This document shows, piece by piece, positions 12,301-21,067 of a stretch of DNA of 64,000 nt. The stretch is from Aurelia coerulea (lineage: Eukaryota > Cnidaria > Scyphozoa > Semaeostomeae > Ulmaridae). How positions within the stretch are numbered: position 1 is the stretch's first letter; the number at the start of each line of letters is the position of its first letter. The DNA lies in NCBI GenBank assembly GCA_039566865.1, contig CM076957.1, positions 6,643,896-6,707,895 on the forward strand, read 5' to 3'. The translations under genes were made by a program, and so were the position numbers. Under the pieces are notes generated by a model, which saw nothing but the letters and a program-made list of their open reading frames with translations, had not been told where the DNA came from and made no database searches.

Positions 12301-15300
12301 AAAAGAATTTGATCCCAGAACATTAGAAATACTATACTCGCCAAGGCTCTAGACCCTAAGTTGCTCAGCTCAATGACAGTCTTTAAATTTCTATTCTGTC
12401 ACGAGTGCTACCAAGTGAATCATAATACTTTGCATGACTTTGTGTAAAGTTGTGCTTTATTTCTTTTTAGCATGTTTTAATCAAACTTGTAGAAGAATGG
12501 AACTCTAAGCTAGATAATAATTTTATTGTAGGGTCCATCTTAATGAATCTATCAAAGGCTTTTAATTGCATCCCGCACGATTTGATTATAGCCAAACTTC
12601 ATGCATATGGCTTTGATGAAAATGCATTGGTTCTTCTCTATTCCTATCTGAAAAGACGGAAGAAGAGTGTCCGGATAAATAATGTTTACAGTTCTTTTCA
12701 AGAAATTGTTTCAGGGGTACCCCAAGGATCAGTGTGAGGCCCTGTTCTTTTCAACTTCTAATGATCTTTTCTCTTTCATAAAGCAAGCAACCATGTACAA
12801 TTATGCTGATGACAACACGCTAGCTTTCTTTTCCAAGTCCTTGCCAGATCTTGTCAAGGTTTTGGAAAGCGAAGCAGACAACGCTTTGTATTGGCTCGAC
12901 CAAAATGAAATGATTGCTAACCCTAACAAATTCCATGCACTTTTTGTTAAAAAAGACCAGACAAACACTTGTGGCAGGAATCTAGATTTCCAAGGACATT
13001 CCATCAAATCTGAGGAGACTGTTAAACTCTTAGGTGTAACACCAGATTACAAATTGAACTTTGACCCACACATATCAAACCTTTGCAAAAAAGCCGCAGC
13101 ACAACTAAACGTTCTTAAGCGACTTAAGTCATTTATTGGTTTTGCTGAAAAAGAAGTTTTGGTTCAAAGCTTTGTATATTCTAATTTTAACTACTGTCTT
13201 TTAGTTTGGTACTTTTCATCTTCAAAATCTGTTCAGAAAATTGAAAGAATACAGGAAAGTGCGCTAAGATTTTTGTACAATGATCATAAAAATTCCTATG
13301 ATGATCTTCTTCTTAGGTCAAAAAATGCACAATGCAAGTTGCTCGTCAGAGAACCCTCTGTGCTGAGCTTTTATGCATAACATTTTTAGTTCAAGAACTT
13401 CAAAGCATCCATCTCGGAATCCCAACAATTTAAATCACTTTCGACCAAATCAGGTAACTTTTGGTTCCAAGAGCCTTAAAGCCATGGGACCTCAGATCTT
13501 GAACTGTTTGTCAAATTAACTAAAATCAGCTGACAATCTAAACAGTTTCAAAAGCATGATAAAACAATGGAATGGCCCCACCTGTAAATGCAACGCTTGT
13601 AAATATAATGATATCATGTAGATTTTGTCCATTTATGTCCATGTAGTTTTGATATTTATCTTCTGTATTCAGTTAGTCACACTCTGATGATAACGTAAGT
13701 TTGAAAGGCCTCAGTGTGCTGAAAAATCTGTCTGTTTTTTGCGTCCGTTTTTCTCCTAGTACCTAATATTTGTATATATATATATATATGTATAGCTAGG
13801 TGTAAAAAATCGAATAAAAATAAGGTAACAAACAAACAAAAATTTTAACTAAAATGCTTGCATATCTTCATCCAGCCAAGTATGCTTTTCGTTTGGCTAA
13901 GAATGCGTTATGTAAGATAGCAATTGATTTGAATTTTATCAATTTCACCTCACAGATGCCGAAATTGTGGAGCTACTGACCATCGTCATTGGGAATGTAC
14001 TGAAGTTAAAAATATTACAAGTCAAATTGTTTGTACAAAGTGTGGTGGGTTTGGTCACGTTGCCAACGATTGTACTTTTATATCATCGTGAGTTGTTTAT
14101 TCATTTTTGACACACCTTGAATTATCCATATACGACAGAGTCAACTTTAAATGATATTGGTCTCAGCAAATCACCAGGTCCGAAAACGAAGGAAAAGGAA
14201 ACTAAATCTAAAGAAATCTAAAGAAATCTCGCAGGAAGCTTTAAGTTCAGAAGAAAATATTATGATAAATTACTGGGGAAAAGAGAAAGAACTAGGGGAA
14301 GAGGGAAGTAATATCCCATTCACACTGACACAGTTAAAACAGTTTTGTATAAACCACGTTAGATTTAAATCTTGATTTAATATATTTATGGAGGGTAATG
14401 CTTCAGCAAATGCTGATTCTCAAACGGATTGACCAATTAGAAGGTAACAGTTGATAATCTGGTTTGGCTTAAGCTGGTTCAATTTGCAAATGTGAATTGA
14501 ACATAAGGAAAGAACAAGAAAGGAACGGAGTTTGCGACAGAAGCAGTGTAAAGGAATGTCAGTAAATTGGAATGAGTTGAAAGGGGAAAAGCACTCCACA
14601 CCAACGACGCATGCAGGAAATTTTCAAACATTGACACAAATTTACAGGAATCCCGAGTATTCCTTTCCTACAATGGTAAAAGAGCCCATCAAAGTTTTCT
14701 CCTTTGGTTTAGGCAGAGAATGCAAAGTTACAGGCCCAATGGGAAATCCGTCATAGAGTTCTTGGTCATATCTTGTAGCTATTCGTTATACTGCAAAAAC
14801 AAATTCTGTTCATAAATATAATTGCATTGCATTCCATTCCATAGTTATTCAATGTTCAGGCATGTAAAGAATTGAATGGTGTGTTGAATTTCAGACCAAG
14901 ATCGTTTGTGTTATTTGCATTAAAAACCAGTGCAAAAGAACCTGTGATTCCTGTGCAGGTTGAAATGGTTCCTATATCTTTATATAATGGTTGTAGCATA
15001 CAGTTTGCTGGCCAGAAATAACTGTATCATTCATTTTCTTTTACATTTCTTTTCTTTTCACACATGCAGAGAAACAGGCACAACGGCGCAGCCTACTATA
15101 GTTGAAAAGGCAAAGATGGATGATGAGGTATGTGAGTCTTTTCCTTAACGAATATCTGGGCAAAAAATGCTTGACACTCCAAGAGCATATCTTTTAGAGC
15201 AATACAGAAAGCAGTATGGAATTGTGTTGTTTATATAAAGCAGTTGTTGGTTTTCAAAATGATATTTGTAAACCCTTTAATTGAAATTAAAAACTTGTTA

Positions 15301-18300
15301 AATCCAACTACTCAACAAACATCTTTATTAGCCAGCATCTTTGAACAATGGCACACAATATGATGTGGTTTCTGTTTGCTTAATGCGATATTTGGAAACA
15401 TAGTTTCTTTCTTTGTATTCTTCTGTTTTGTTGCACAGAGCTGGAAAAACTAGAGTACTTTCTAGGACCAATAAAGTCTTGGAAAATAGGTGCACCAAAA
15501 ATGTATCCGCCCTTTACCCGGTCATGATATATGATACATTGCACAGATTCTGAAGGCTGATTGTCAGTCTCACACAATCACAAATAGTACGTGGTGAATT
15601 TTGTTAACCCTTTGGTTACTTCTTGAGTTGTAAATAGTGTCTTGAAAATACGTTAGTCTGAGAACATACAAACCGTCAAGTAATATAATGATAATAATAA
15701 AAGAAATATTTATACAGGATTTACCTTGTCAATACTAGAAGTACTGTTATCAATAAGGACCCCGTTTGGAAATTAAAGAAAAGTAAAACCATCATTATAC
15801 AATGTAAAAAAAAAAGTTTTCTACGATTTGATATGAAATATATACAGAATTTAGGATTTTGACTTAAAATGGATTTTTCTACTGTCCCTTTTCCCTCTCT
15901 TTTCTTATTCCCTTTTCTTTCTTTTCTTTCTTCTGTTATTTCTTATTTTTTTTCCTTTCTGGAGACCTGAACAATTTTTGGGACCTTGGTCGATTATTTT
16001 TCTACCCTTGTTGCTCCTATTAAAAAAAGAGTACCGCCTGCAAGGCATTTAGGTTCGATTGTACTGGACATTGTAATCGATTGATTTTGTTTACTTTTTT
16101 GTTTCAAAGTATGCATAGCTTTTATTGTTCCTTATTCCAGTATATGTCATTGATGGCTGAGTTAGGTGTTGATGCACCAGTCCCGAAGTCTACATTGGCA
16201 TTCAGTACTAAACAGGAGCCTACGCCAGCTCCAGCCATAGCTGCACCTCCAAGCTCTTCAAATGTAAGTCTGTTTGATTTTACTTCAAACCTACTTGTGT
16301 TTTCTTGACATAGTTATCTGTGCAGTTGAGCATTAGGTTAGGGAACTGTTTGTTCAAAACTGTCAAGAATCACTCAGAATATACACGAGAATCTTGAAAT
16401 GTCATCGTCTGCTCAGCTAAATTTATGCATCGATCACAAAAAAATGAAGCCATCCTAAGGTACATGATAATGCGTACCGTACAGTACATATAGTGTATGA
16501 GTACAAAAGATAATGATGAGTCTTGTTTGAGACTGTAGTTTTGTAACTGTTGATCAGGTCTACCAAAAGTGGTGGTCTTTCAACAAGCTTACTTCGTGAT
16601 CCATGAAAAATGGTCGCCAACAAAGAGGTCAAAGCTAAGGTATTTTGGTTGCAAAGGCCCTTTTTAAATGAAATCAATGTAGTTATCAGTATGTCAATTT
16701 GCGCACAATAATTTGGTTCGTCAAAATCAATCTTTTTCTTGTCAAGTTTCTAGTCATTTTTGACAATGATTCATCTCGGGCTCTTTCATAACAGCCTAAA
16801 TCCATCATACTTTTTTTGTCAAATTAATTTCATCACATTACTAGCACTGGCATCTGCCATTGATATTCTAAAATATCTCCTTTTAAAGTTTCCAGCGATT
16901 TTATGAAAATGATTCATTTAGTGATCCGTCAGAACAGCATAAAACCTTGATCTTATTTGCATAAAACTCACCTCAAGACATATCTCGCATTTGCATCTTC
17001 CATCGATATTCTGAACCATTTTCTTCCAGGATCAGACGACATCCAAAAATGGTACTCCATCAGCACCATGGTCTGCACCTCATGAACCCAAGCCATTAAT
17101 GTCAGTAAACCCCACATACACTCCAAGAGCAACACCCCCAAAACCATTGATGTCTTCACAAGCCCCACCTCCAAAGGTGATGATGGCTTCAGGAGGGCCT
17201 CCCGGCCATGGGCCCCCCGGACACAGGTCCCCATGGCAACAGCAACGTGGACCACCTCCTCATGATCTTGGAGCGCAAAGACCAGGTGGGCCACGAGGGC
17301 CAGCACCACCATGGGCTCAAGGTAAGGACGTTTCTAGTTTGCTCTATTTCTTGCAATAATAACCCTCTAATTTGAAACTGCATTATTAGAAACCTGTCTG
17401 ACTTGTTTATAATACTTTGGCCATGACACCTATCATATACAAAAAGGAAATACGAAAATTATATGGTTTAAAATAATCGTCTACGCAAAATAGGCTAGTT
17501 TGCATTTATCACTACAAAACTTCAAAGAAAATGTTTGTCCAAATTGGAAGCACCCGAATTTTTCAATGTCCTCACATTTTGATGATAAAATTTTTTTAGT
17601 CTTTGTTACTCAAGTCCTTGTTACAGTTTTGCTTTCTTGGCCACTGTTATTTTGCACCTCAATTATCGAAGCCAACATATGGAATGAATTAGATTTAGGC
17701 TAGGCATACTGTAAGCAGAGGTTGAGCAAACGACCACACCCAGGAAAGTTTTTCGGCTTGGTGAGAAGAAATTTTTGTCCATATGGAGGTTTTAGATTAT
17801 TACCTACGTAAAGTTATTTGCAAGTTTGTGAAGTCATAAAGTTGCACAGTGGGCTAGAGGCAGACATTCGAAAATTTGGAAGTTCTCTAAATCACTAGTT
17901 GTTATGCAGTTTTGAAAGCTGAATAATTCGGCTGTCGTGCGATTTTTAAAGTTTTCTTTTATCTTGTTTTACCACAGAGTTATCGATTTTGAATCTGAGA
18001 AAATTGGACAAAATCTTTGATGAAAATTTTGCACCCAGTATTCTAGTGGCAAAGAATGTTGATAAATTTTTTCGGCTAGAAAAATGGGTTGCAGAATATT
18101 TGATCAGCATTAACAGAACGTAAATAGTCACTGTTTACTTAACTTTGACTCTGTCATGAATAATGCTAAATATCAAGATATATATCACTTTGTTCCTGTA
18201 TGAATTATACCAAGATATTTGTTAGAAACATCACTGCCGAAGGTTGAATTACCGTAAAGCTCTATTAAGCCCCCCCCCCCCGGGGGGCTTATTTATTTTC

Positions 18301-21067
18301 GGATACTCCAGAGTGGGGGCTTAAAAGAAAGAGGGGCTTACTAGAGCTTATTCACAAAATCAAATGACAAGGATATATATGATAGCTTTTTAGTTCTTTT
18401 ACACCATATTTTGCAGATTTAACATACAATTTTACGAGTCATTACATAAATTCAACACAGTTTTATCCCAAACCATATCAAAATTAACATGCTAACTTAC
18501 TTAGCTCAATAAATGGAAATCTTTGATAACCTCTAAAATTTGATATAAGTGGGGAAGGGGCTTAATAGAAAGGGGGACTTATTCAAAATGTTGGTTTAGA
18601 AGGTAGGGGCTTAATAGAGCTGTTATGGTACTTTGCAAAATTTTGGCTCCATTGTTATACCTACTGTAGCTCATAATTGGGATTTTAGTAGTAATTTGTA
18701 TTCTGCAAAATGTTTTTATGATTGTTCATTAGGTCCTGGTACTCCCTCGTCAAATATGAGGGGCCCTCCACCTGCTCCAACTGGACCCCCAACTGGACCC
18801 CCACCTCCTGGTGCACCACCACCTTGGCAAGCAGGTATTATTTCCATTTATTTCCTATCAAAATATTTAGCAAACATCTGGCAAGTGTTAGATACTATTC
18901 CATAATACTCACTTGTTTTCAAAGTAAGGTGATGATTGGGGAGTTAATGCGAAGACTTTTTTATCCTTGCTCCCAGGCTTTTTATTATGATATGCTGCAC
19001 GTAGTTTCTAATATAGATTGTTTCCCCGAACAGATTTTTCCTCAAATGCCTTCTTTCTTGTGGGTAGAAAAGGGTTATTGACCTTTGCCAGCAACGATGT
19101 GGAATTCAGAATCCCTTTGTCAATTTAAAACAAAGATGAGAAATTGGTACGGAGAAAATTGTCCATGCAAATTATGCCGCATTTTTATTCCGAACTTTGG
19201 CTTATTGTAATAAATATTTTTGCCACATTTTTATTCTAAACTTAGGCTATTTATGATACAAATTTTTATATAACCGTTTTATATTGTATTTTTTGATATC
19301 TTGTAAATATGTTACCTACTACTTTCTTATGTAATATTGTATATAATTTTTTAACGTTGGAATTAATTAGCTACTGTTTGTAATTAGCTATAGTATGTTG
19401 TAATCCAACGATAAACAAATTAATGATAACAATAAAATAAACTACATTACATCTAGAAATATGCTGTCATTGATGCTGCAGTTCATGCATTGAAAAATGC
19501 TGTCTTTAACTATGACGTTGTGCAGTATACTTAATTTTAATAATAATTATGCAAAGGATTCCCCGTATAACTTCGACATGCTTGAATGTTTATTATGGGC
19601 TTGGCAATGTATTATGGTATCAAGAACTTCGAAAGACTTTACGGCCAGGAGGGTTTGATGAGATATTGTTTTCTATATGGATAATTCAGTGGGGTGGGGG
19701 AGTGGGGGGATCTTACAAGTTGCCTCACAGTAGACATTGCATTGTAGCGTTCCAAACATCAGCCTTTGAAAATATGTCTGCTTCTTTAAGTAAACATTTA
19801 TCACCTATCTATCTATCAATTAATCGATAGATAATAGCAGAAAAGACCCAAGAATACAACGCAAAGGTGAGAATACGCGTTGTTGACGGAATGTGGAGGA
19901 TATTATTTAAAATACTGAATGGCGGTAGACTGAGATTTGGTCAATGATTACATTTTATGAGGGTCTTAGTCTTAGAAAAGCGATTCATAGCACCCTCAGA
20001 CCTGTCAGTCTTATACCAGACTTGCATTGTCAGTTAACTTGCAGTAACAGCCAACAGAACTCTGTTTAAGTCACCGATTTAAACCTATAGTAAAGAAAAA
20101 GCAAATAGTTTTGATAACTATCTGATGCTTTGCTTGGCCAAAAGAAAAATTATCCATGCATACACCCTATCAAATGTTCCTTATCTTACATCTGATTTAA
20201 AATAACAAAAACGGGTTTGAAATTTTGAAACAGCGAGCCAAATAAAAACAAGCGAAATGATAACGCGTAAAAAGATAATTATCGACAAGAAAGCACTAAA
20301 TGCTGTTGGTATCTTTACATCTTTGTTGGTACAGTTTTTGTTCACTTGGCATCAATGTTAGAGAAGCCAGACAACATGTCAAATTCTAATTTACGGGTGT
20401 ATTCGTTCTTTTTTTACAAATGCCCGAACGAATTCTTAAATGCTGATGTGCAAATCCTTCTATTTTTCAGGACCCCCACCTCCATGGCAACAAACGCCTC
20501 CGCCACCAGCCGCAGCTGCTCCTTATGCTCCACCTGCAGGATATGGTGTACCGCCCCGAGGTGTTATGTATCCTCAAATGGGCCAACTACCTCCAATGCC
20601 ACCATGGGTAAGTTTTCACTATCATTTCCCAATGCTTTCACTGAAATGTTGACTATCTAGTGTTCCAAAAGTACCGCCCACATTTTGAACAATCTCTATG
20701 ATTTATTTAGCTTGTATTACTGCTCTTGCAAGTGCCTTTCCGTGCAATTGGCTCAAGGCTCACATTATAACCCATTCACAATGGAAGTTAAACAAGTAAA
20801 ATTTTTATCTGCCAATCAAGGTAAGAGACTGTTCTCTCCTGCAGTCTTAATGGAGATGGAACGAGAATTGGCCTGAAGTGAGCCCTCTTTATGGTAATGT
20901 TGTGTTTGACCAGAATGGCTTTCAAGAAATCAAGGAAACAATGAATCGAGGACTGACCGGGCTGATAAGTCTAAAGTTTTCTCACTTTGTTATCATTGTT
21001 TTAAATTTATTATTTATTTTCTATTCCACAGAGTGCTCCTCCGCCGCCACCACCACCTCCATCGTAG
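1..21067 (+). CDS. SF1: Splicing factor 1 / branchpoint-binding protein, 5'-partial, 15 coding exons
   Basis: SF1 binds the intron branchpoint in the nucleus and works with U2AF in early spliceosome assembly. Joining 1-308, 591-666, 4122-4274, 5921-6010, 8183-8213, 9126-9176, 10500-10595, 11887-12005, 13956-14087, 15070-15127, 16141-16263, 17030-17321, 18733-18834, 20471-20607 and 21032-21067 gives one frame of 600 residues; every junction is GT-AG. In order (window numbering): proline-rich N-terminus; basic KKRKKRSRW U2AF-ligand motif (Trp about 73); SPSP phosphorylation motif (129-132); KH domain with GPRG loop (207-210); QUA2 (about 276-307); two CX2CX4HX4C zinc knuckles (309-322, 334-347); long Pro/Gly-rich tail. 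The order matches the SF1 family and the length is typical. The true start lies upstream. Introns carry many MITEs and two LINE fragments. The identification is secure from the KH, QUA2 and knuckle sequence. Confidence 0.95.
591..666 (+). CDS. SF1: SF1 exon 2 of window
   Basis: Encodes HFKIEEISIKLRSGDLGIP and the start of the PEDR motif that precedes the SPSP phosphorylation site. Acceptor TTTTTTATAG, donor GTACTG; phase 1 in, phase 2 out. Confidence 0.93.
1054..3139. mobile_element. Large TA-flanked palindromic element, CCGGGTGACC ends, interrupted
   Basis: Lies in SF1 intron 2. The ends are CCGGGTGACC and GGGTCACCCAG, each next to TA. Inverted matches run inward: the GTTGTTCTG/CAGAACAAC region, GGCATGCCTGAAATCCTC against GAGAATTTCAGGCTTGCC, and TTTCAGCCTGGG against CCCCAAGCTGAAA. 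Sequence at 1200-1260 and 2400-2480 matches 36600-36770, a second copy. The copy is long because another MITE (1395-2178) is nested inside it. Non-autonomous; mariner/Tc1-like by TA target only. Confidence 0.7.
1395..2178. mobile_element. TTAA-flanked MITE, piggyBac-like ends, nested
   Basis: TTAA stands at both ends (1391-1394, 2179-2182). Terminal repeats CCCTTAGCATGCTG and CAGCATGCAAAGGG differ at one base. CCCTTT-type ends with TTAA duplication fit the piggyBac superfamily. Internally a 22-bp GAGATATCTCGCCCGCAG-type sequence occurs twice near the right end (about 2102 and 2148). No transposase is present. Confidence 0.7.
3422..3924. mobile_element. Palindromic MITE, TATACTGAGCAT ends
   Basis: Inverted arms: GGTGGGTGTAAAATTCTATG at 3463 against GAATTTTACACCCACC at 3879; TGAATGGCTTTGCTGTAAAT against ATTTACAGCAAAA...CCATTCA; and AGCATAGGGCTC against GCCTGATGCTCAT at the ends. 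Ends 198 bases before the next SF1 exon. A related half-copy is at about 38290-38510. Confidence 0.6.
4122..4274 (+). CDS. SF1: SF1 exon 3 of window (SPSP helix-hairpin region)
   Basis: Encodes RSPSPEPIYNTEGKRLNTRE and the charged helical region before the KH domain, ending ADYKPPVDYR. The SPSP pair is the site known to be phosphorylated in SF1, which strengthens U2AF binding. Donor GTGAGT at 4275. Confidence 0.95.
5305..5832. mobile_element. 528-bp TA-flanked palindromic MITE, CCGGGTGTCCCAAAA ends
   Basis: Terminal inverted repeats of about 100 bp: CCGGGTGTCCCAAAATGATG at the left and its complement at the right, with TA at 5303-5304 and 5833-5834. The matched arms continue through ATTGCTTACATGTCC and GATTTTCAAAAACTTT. 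It lies in SF1 intron 3. Confidence 0.8.
5921..6010 (+). CDS. SF1: SF1 exon 4 of window (start of KH domain)
   Basis: Encodes EKVMIPQDANPAINFIGLLI-GPR, the first half of the KH domain up to the GxxG loop. Acceptor CTTTTATAG, donor GTGAGT. A TA-flanked palindromic MITE ends only 88 bases upstream. Confidence 0.95.
   Translation, partial: TPIKQNARKGDDTSGCKSSNKFHRLADRS
6666..7551. repeat. Four copies of a 28-bp inverted motif, TGCTATTA-N13-(A/G)ATAGCA
   Basis: Copies at 6666-6693, 6950-6977, 7065-7092 and 7524-7551 all have the same 8-base and 7-base arms and exactly 13 bases between them, while the 13-base cores differ. All are in the same orientation of core ending (TG or TT before the right arm). 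The surroundings are not open coding sequence. They lie in SF1 intron 4, which otherwise shows nothing recognised. The function is unknown; transposase- or recombinase-binding sites of a decayed element is one possibility. Confidence 0.65.
8183..8213 (+). CDS. SF1: SF1 exon 5 of window (31-base micro-exon, KH loop)
   Basis: Encodes GNTLKKMEKD, completing the GPRG RNA-binding loop and following helix. It is too short to find by ORF length; it is placed by splice sites (TTATTTACAG and GTAAGTA) and frame (phase 2 in, 0 out). A MITE begins 20 bases beyond the donor. Confidence 0.93.
8233..8733. mobile_element. TA-flanked MITE, GGTGTCC-type ends
   Basis: Left GGGTTGTCCCAAAAAAGTAT and right ATGATTTTTTCAGGACACC are inverted, followed inward by TTTGGTTGG/CCAACCAAA and TCACTCTCAAAATGTT against ACATTTTGAGAGTGA. 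A single TIR-half relative occurs at 28514-28629. It starts 20 bases inside SF1 intron 5. Confidence 0.65.
9126..9176 (+). CDS. SF1: SF1 exon 6 of window (KH domain)
   Basis: Encodes TNCKIIIRGKGSVKEGK, the conserved beta-strand and variable loop of the SF1 KH domain. Acceptor TTCTTCTTAG, donor GTCAGT; phase 0 at both ends. Confidence 0.95.
9177..10499. other. SF1 intron 6, nothing recognised
   Basis: AT-rich sequence with no coding potential, inverted repeat or element end that I could identify. The 60-codon open frame at 9131-9313 is exon 6 read through its donor in another frame. Confidence 0.5.
10500..10595 (+). CDS. SF1: SF1 exon 7 of window (end of KH domain)
   Basis: Encodes LPGENEPLHALVTGPTVEEV and the last KH helix. 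The loop before LPGE is about two residues shorter than in the human protein. Donor GTGAGT at 10596. Confidence 0.95.
10669..11264. mobile_element. 596-bp palindromic MITE, copy 1
   Basis: TA-flanked (10667-10668, 11265-11266). Arms of about 240 bp are inverted: CAGGGTGTCCCAAAAAAATT at the left, its complement at the right, and GGCCATTTTGTC near the centre against GACAAAATGGCC. An equal-length copy lies at 56712-57307. No internal gene; mariner/Tc1-type by TA target. It lies in SF1 intron 7. Confidence 0.85.
11887..12005 (+). CDS. SF1: SF1 exon 8 of window (QUA2 region)
   Basis: Encodes the QUA2 helix, including NELRKMQLRELAALNGTL, which in the family cooperates with KH to grip the branchpoint RNA. 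Acceptor ATATTTCTAG, donor GTATTT; phase 2 out. Confidence 0.96.
12278..12300. repeat. Perfect short palindrome
   Basis: CCAGGTGCTC, three-base loop, GAGCACCTGG. It lies in SF1 intron 8 upstream of a LINE remnant; no terminator or regulatory role is evident. Confidence 0.5.
12471..13850 (+). pseudogene. 5'-truncated LINE reverse transcriptase, degenerate
   Basis: Translation starts HVLIKLVEEWNSKLDNN, continues through LSKAFNCIPHDLI and SGVPQGSV, then meets an in-frame TGA at the point where LGP would follow. A second frame carries NYADDNTLAFF (the catalytic YADD box) and the RT thumb and C-terminal region to about 13380. The C-terminus KQWNGPTCKCNACKYND uses a W-x-G-x-x-C-x-C-x-x-C pattern shared with the LINEs at 19040 and 48500. 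The 3' end is A-rich (about 13812-13850). Sense to SF1, in its intron 8. Dead: frameshifted and stop-bearing. Confidence 0.85.
13956..14087 (+). CDS. SF1: SF1 exon 9 of window (two zinc knuckles)
   Basis: Encodes CRNCGATDHRHWEC and CTKCGGFGHVANDC, two complete CX2CX4HX4C knuckles separated by 11 residues. Yeast BBP has two knuckles; the human protein keeps only the second. The exon follows a LINE-bearing intron. Acceptor CACCTCACAG, donor GTGAGT. Confidence 0.95.
14088..15069. other. SF1 intron 9, nothing recognised
   Basis: No repeats or coding similarity seen. The purine-rich open frames at 14151-14375 and 14532-14756 have no family signal. Confidence 0.45.
15070..15127 (+). CDS. SF1: SF1 exon 10 of window
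   Basis: Encodes ETGTTAQPTIVEKAKMDDE, corresponding to the acidic linker before the conserved Y-x-S-L-M-A-E-L motif. Acceptor CACATGCAG, donor GTATGTG; phase 2 in, 0 out. Confidence 0.9.
15128..16140. other. SF1 intron 10, pyrimidine-rich stretch
   Basis: Mostly unremarkable. 15885-15962 is a long CT-rich strand-biased run (CCCTTTTCCCTCTCTTTTC and similar) 180 bases before the acceptor; it could bind polypyrimidine factors but may be only low complexity. Confidence 0.45.
16141..16263 (+). CDS. SF1: SF1 exon 11 of window
   Basis: Encodes YMSLMAELGVDAPVPKS, a strongly conserved SF1 block, then an Ala/Pro/Ser-rich linker. Acceptor TTATTCCAG, donor GTAAGT. Confidence 0.93.
16264..17029. repeat. 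SF1 intron 11, diverged internal duplication
   Basis: GGCATCTGCCATTGATATTC at 16850 and GCATCTTCCATCGATATTCT at 16993 are a diverged direct repeat about 143 bases apart, the second copy running into the exon 12 acceptor. ATGATTCATCTCGGGCTC and ATGATTCATTTAGTGATC are a second matched pair. This may be a local tandem duplication. Confidence 0.4.
17030..17321 (+). CDS. SF1: SF1 exon 12 of window (Pro/Gly-rich)
   Basis: Encodes 97 low-complexity residues rich in Pro, Gly and Ser, with repeated PPW/APW and PPGH motifs. The frame agrees with the flanking exons (phase 0 in, 1 out). Such tails in SF1 contact WW- and SH3-type proteins; that role is inferred from the family. Confidence 0.9.
18252..18628. 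mobile_element. TA-flanked MITE, CCGTAAAGCTCTATTAAGCC ends, copy 1
   Basis: Ends CCGTAAAGCTCTATTAAGCC and GGGGCTTAATAGAGCTG...TGG are inverted, with TA at both sides and several AAGCCCC blocks inside each arm. A second copy in opposite internal orientation is at 33644-34032; shared interior includes the ATGACAAGGATA and CATATCAAAATTAACATG segments. Ends 104 bases before SF1 exon 13. Confidence 0.75.
18733..18834 (+). CDS. SF1: SF1 exon 13 of window (Pro-rich)
   Basis: Encodes a Pro/Gly run with two TGPP repeats ending APPPWQA. Acceptor TGTTCATTAG, donor GTATTA; phase 1 in and out, so exons 13 or 14 could change together without a frame break only in certain combinations. Confidence 0.85.
19040..19445 (+). 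pseudogene. LINE 3' end remnant (RT C-terminus plus 3' UTR)
   Basis: Frame at about 19105-19210 reads LCQFKTKMRNWYGENCPCK then LCRIFIPNFGLL and a stop. It matches the C-terminus of the LINE at 48500-51139 (KSWNG...CSCRLCRTFIPQLGFL). The tail ends in an A-rich AATAAAATAAAC run. It lies in SF1 intron 13. Confidence 0.75.
20471..20607 (+). CDS. SF1: SF1 exon 14 of window (Pro-rich)
   Basis: Encodes GPPPPWQQTPPPPAAAAPY through MGQLPPMPPW. Acceptor ATTTTTCAG, donor GTAAGT; phase 1 in, 0 out. Confidence 0.88.
21032..21067 (+). CDS. SF1: SF1 terminal coding exon
   Basis: Encodes SAPPPPPPPPS followed by TAG, with a second TAG immediately after. Acceptor CTATTCCACAG. The Pro-rich ending resembles other SF1 C-termini. 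Confidence 0.85.
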   Translation, partial: SAPPPPPPPPS

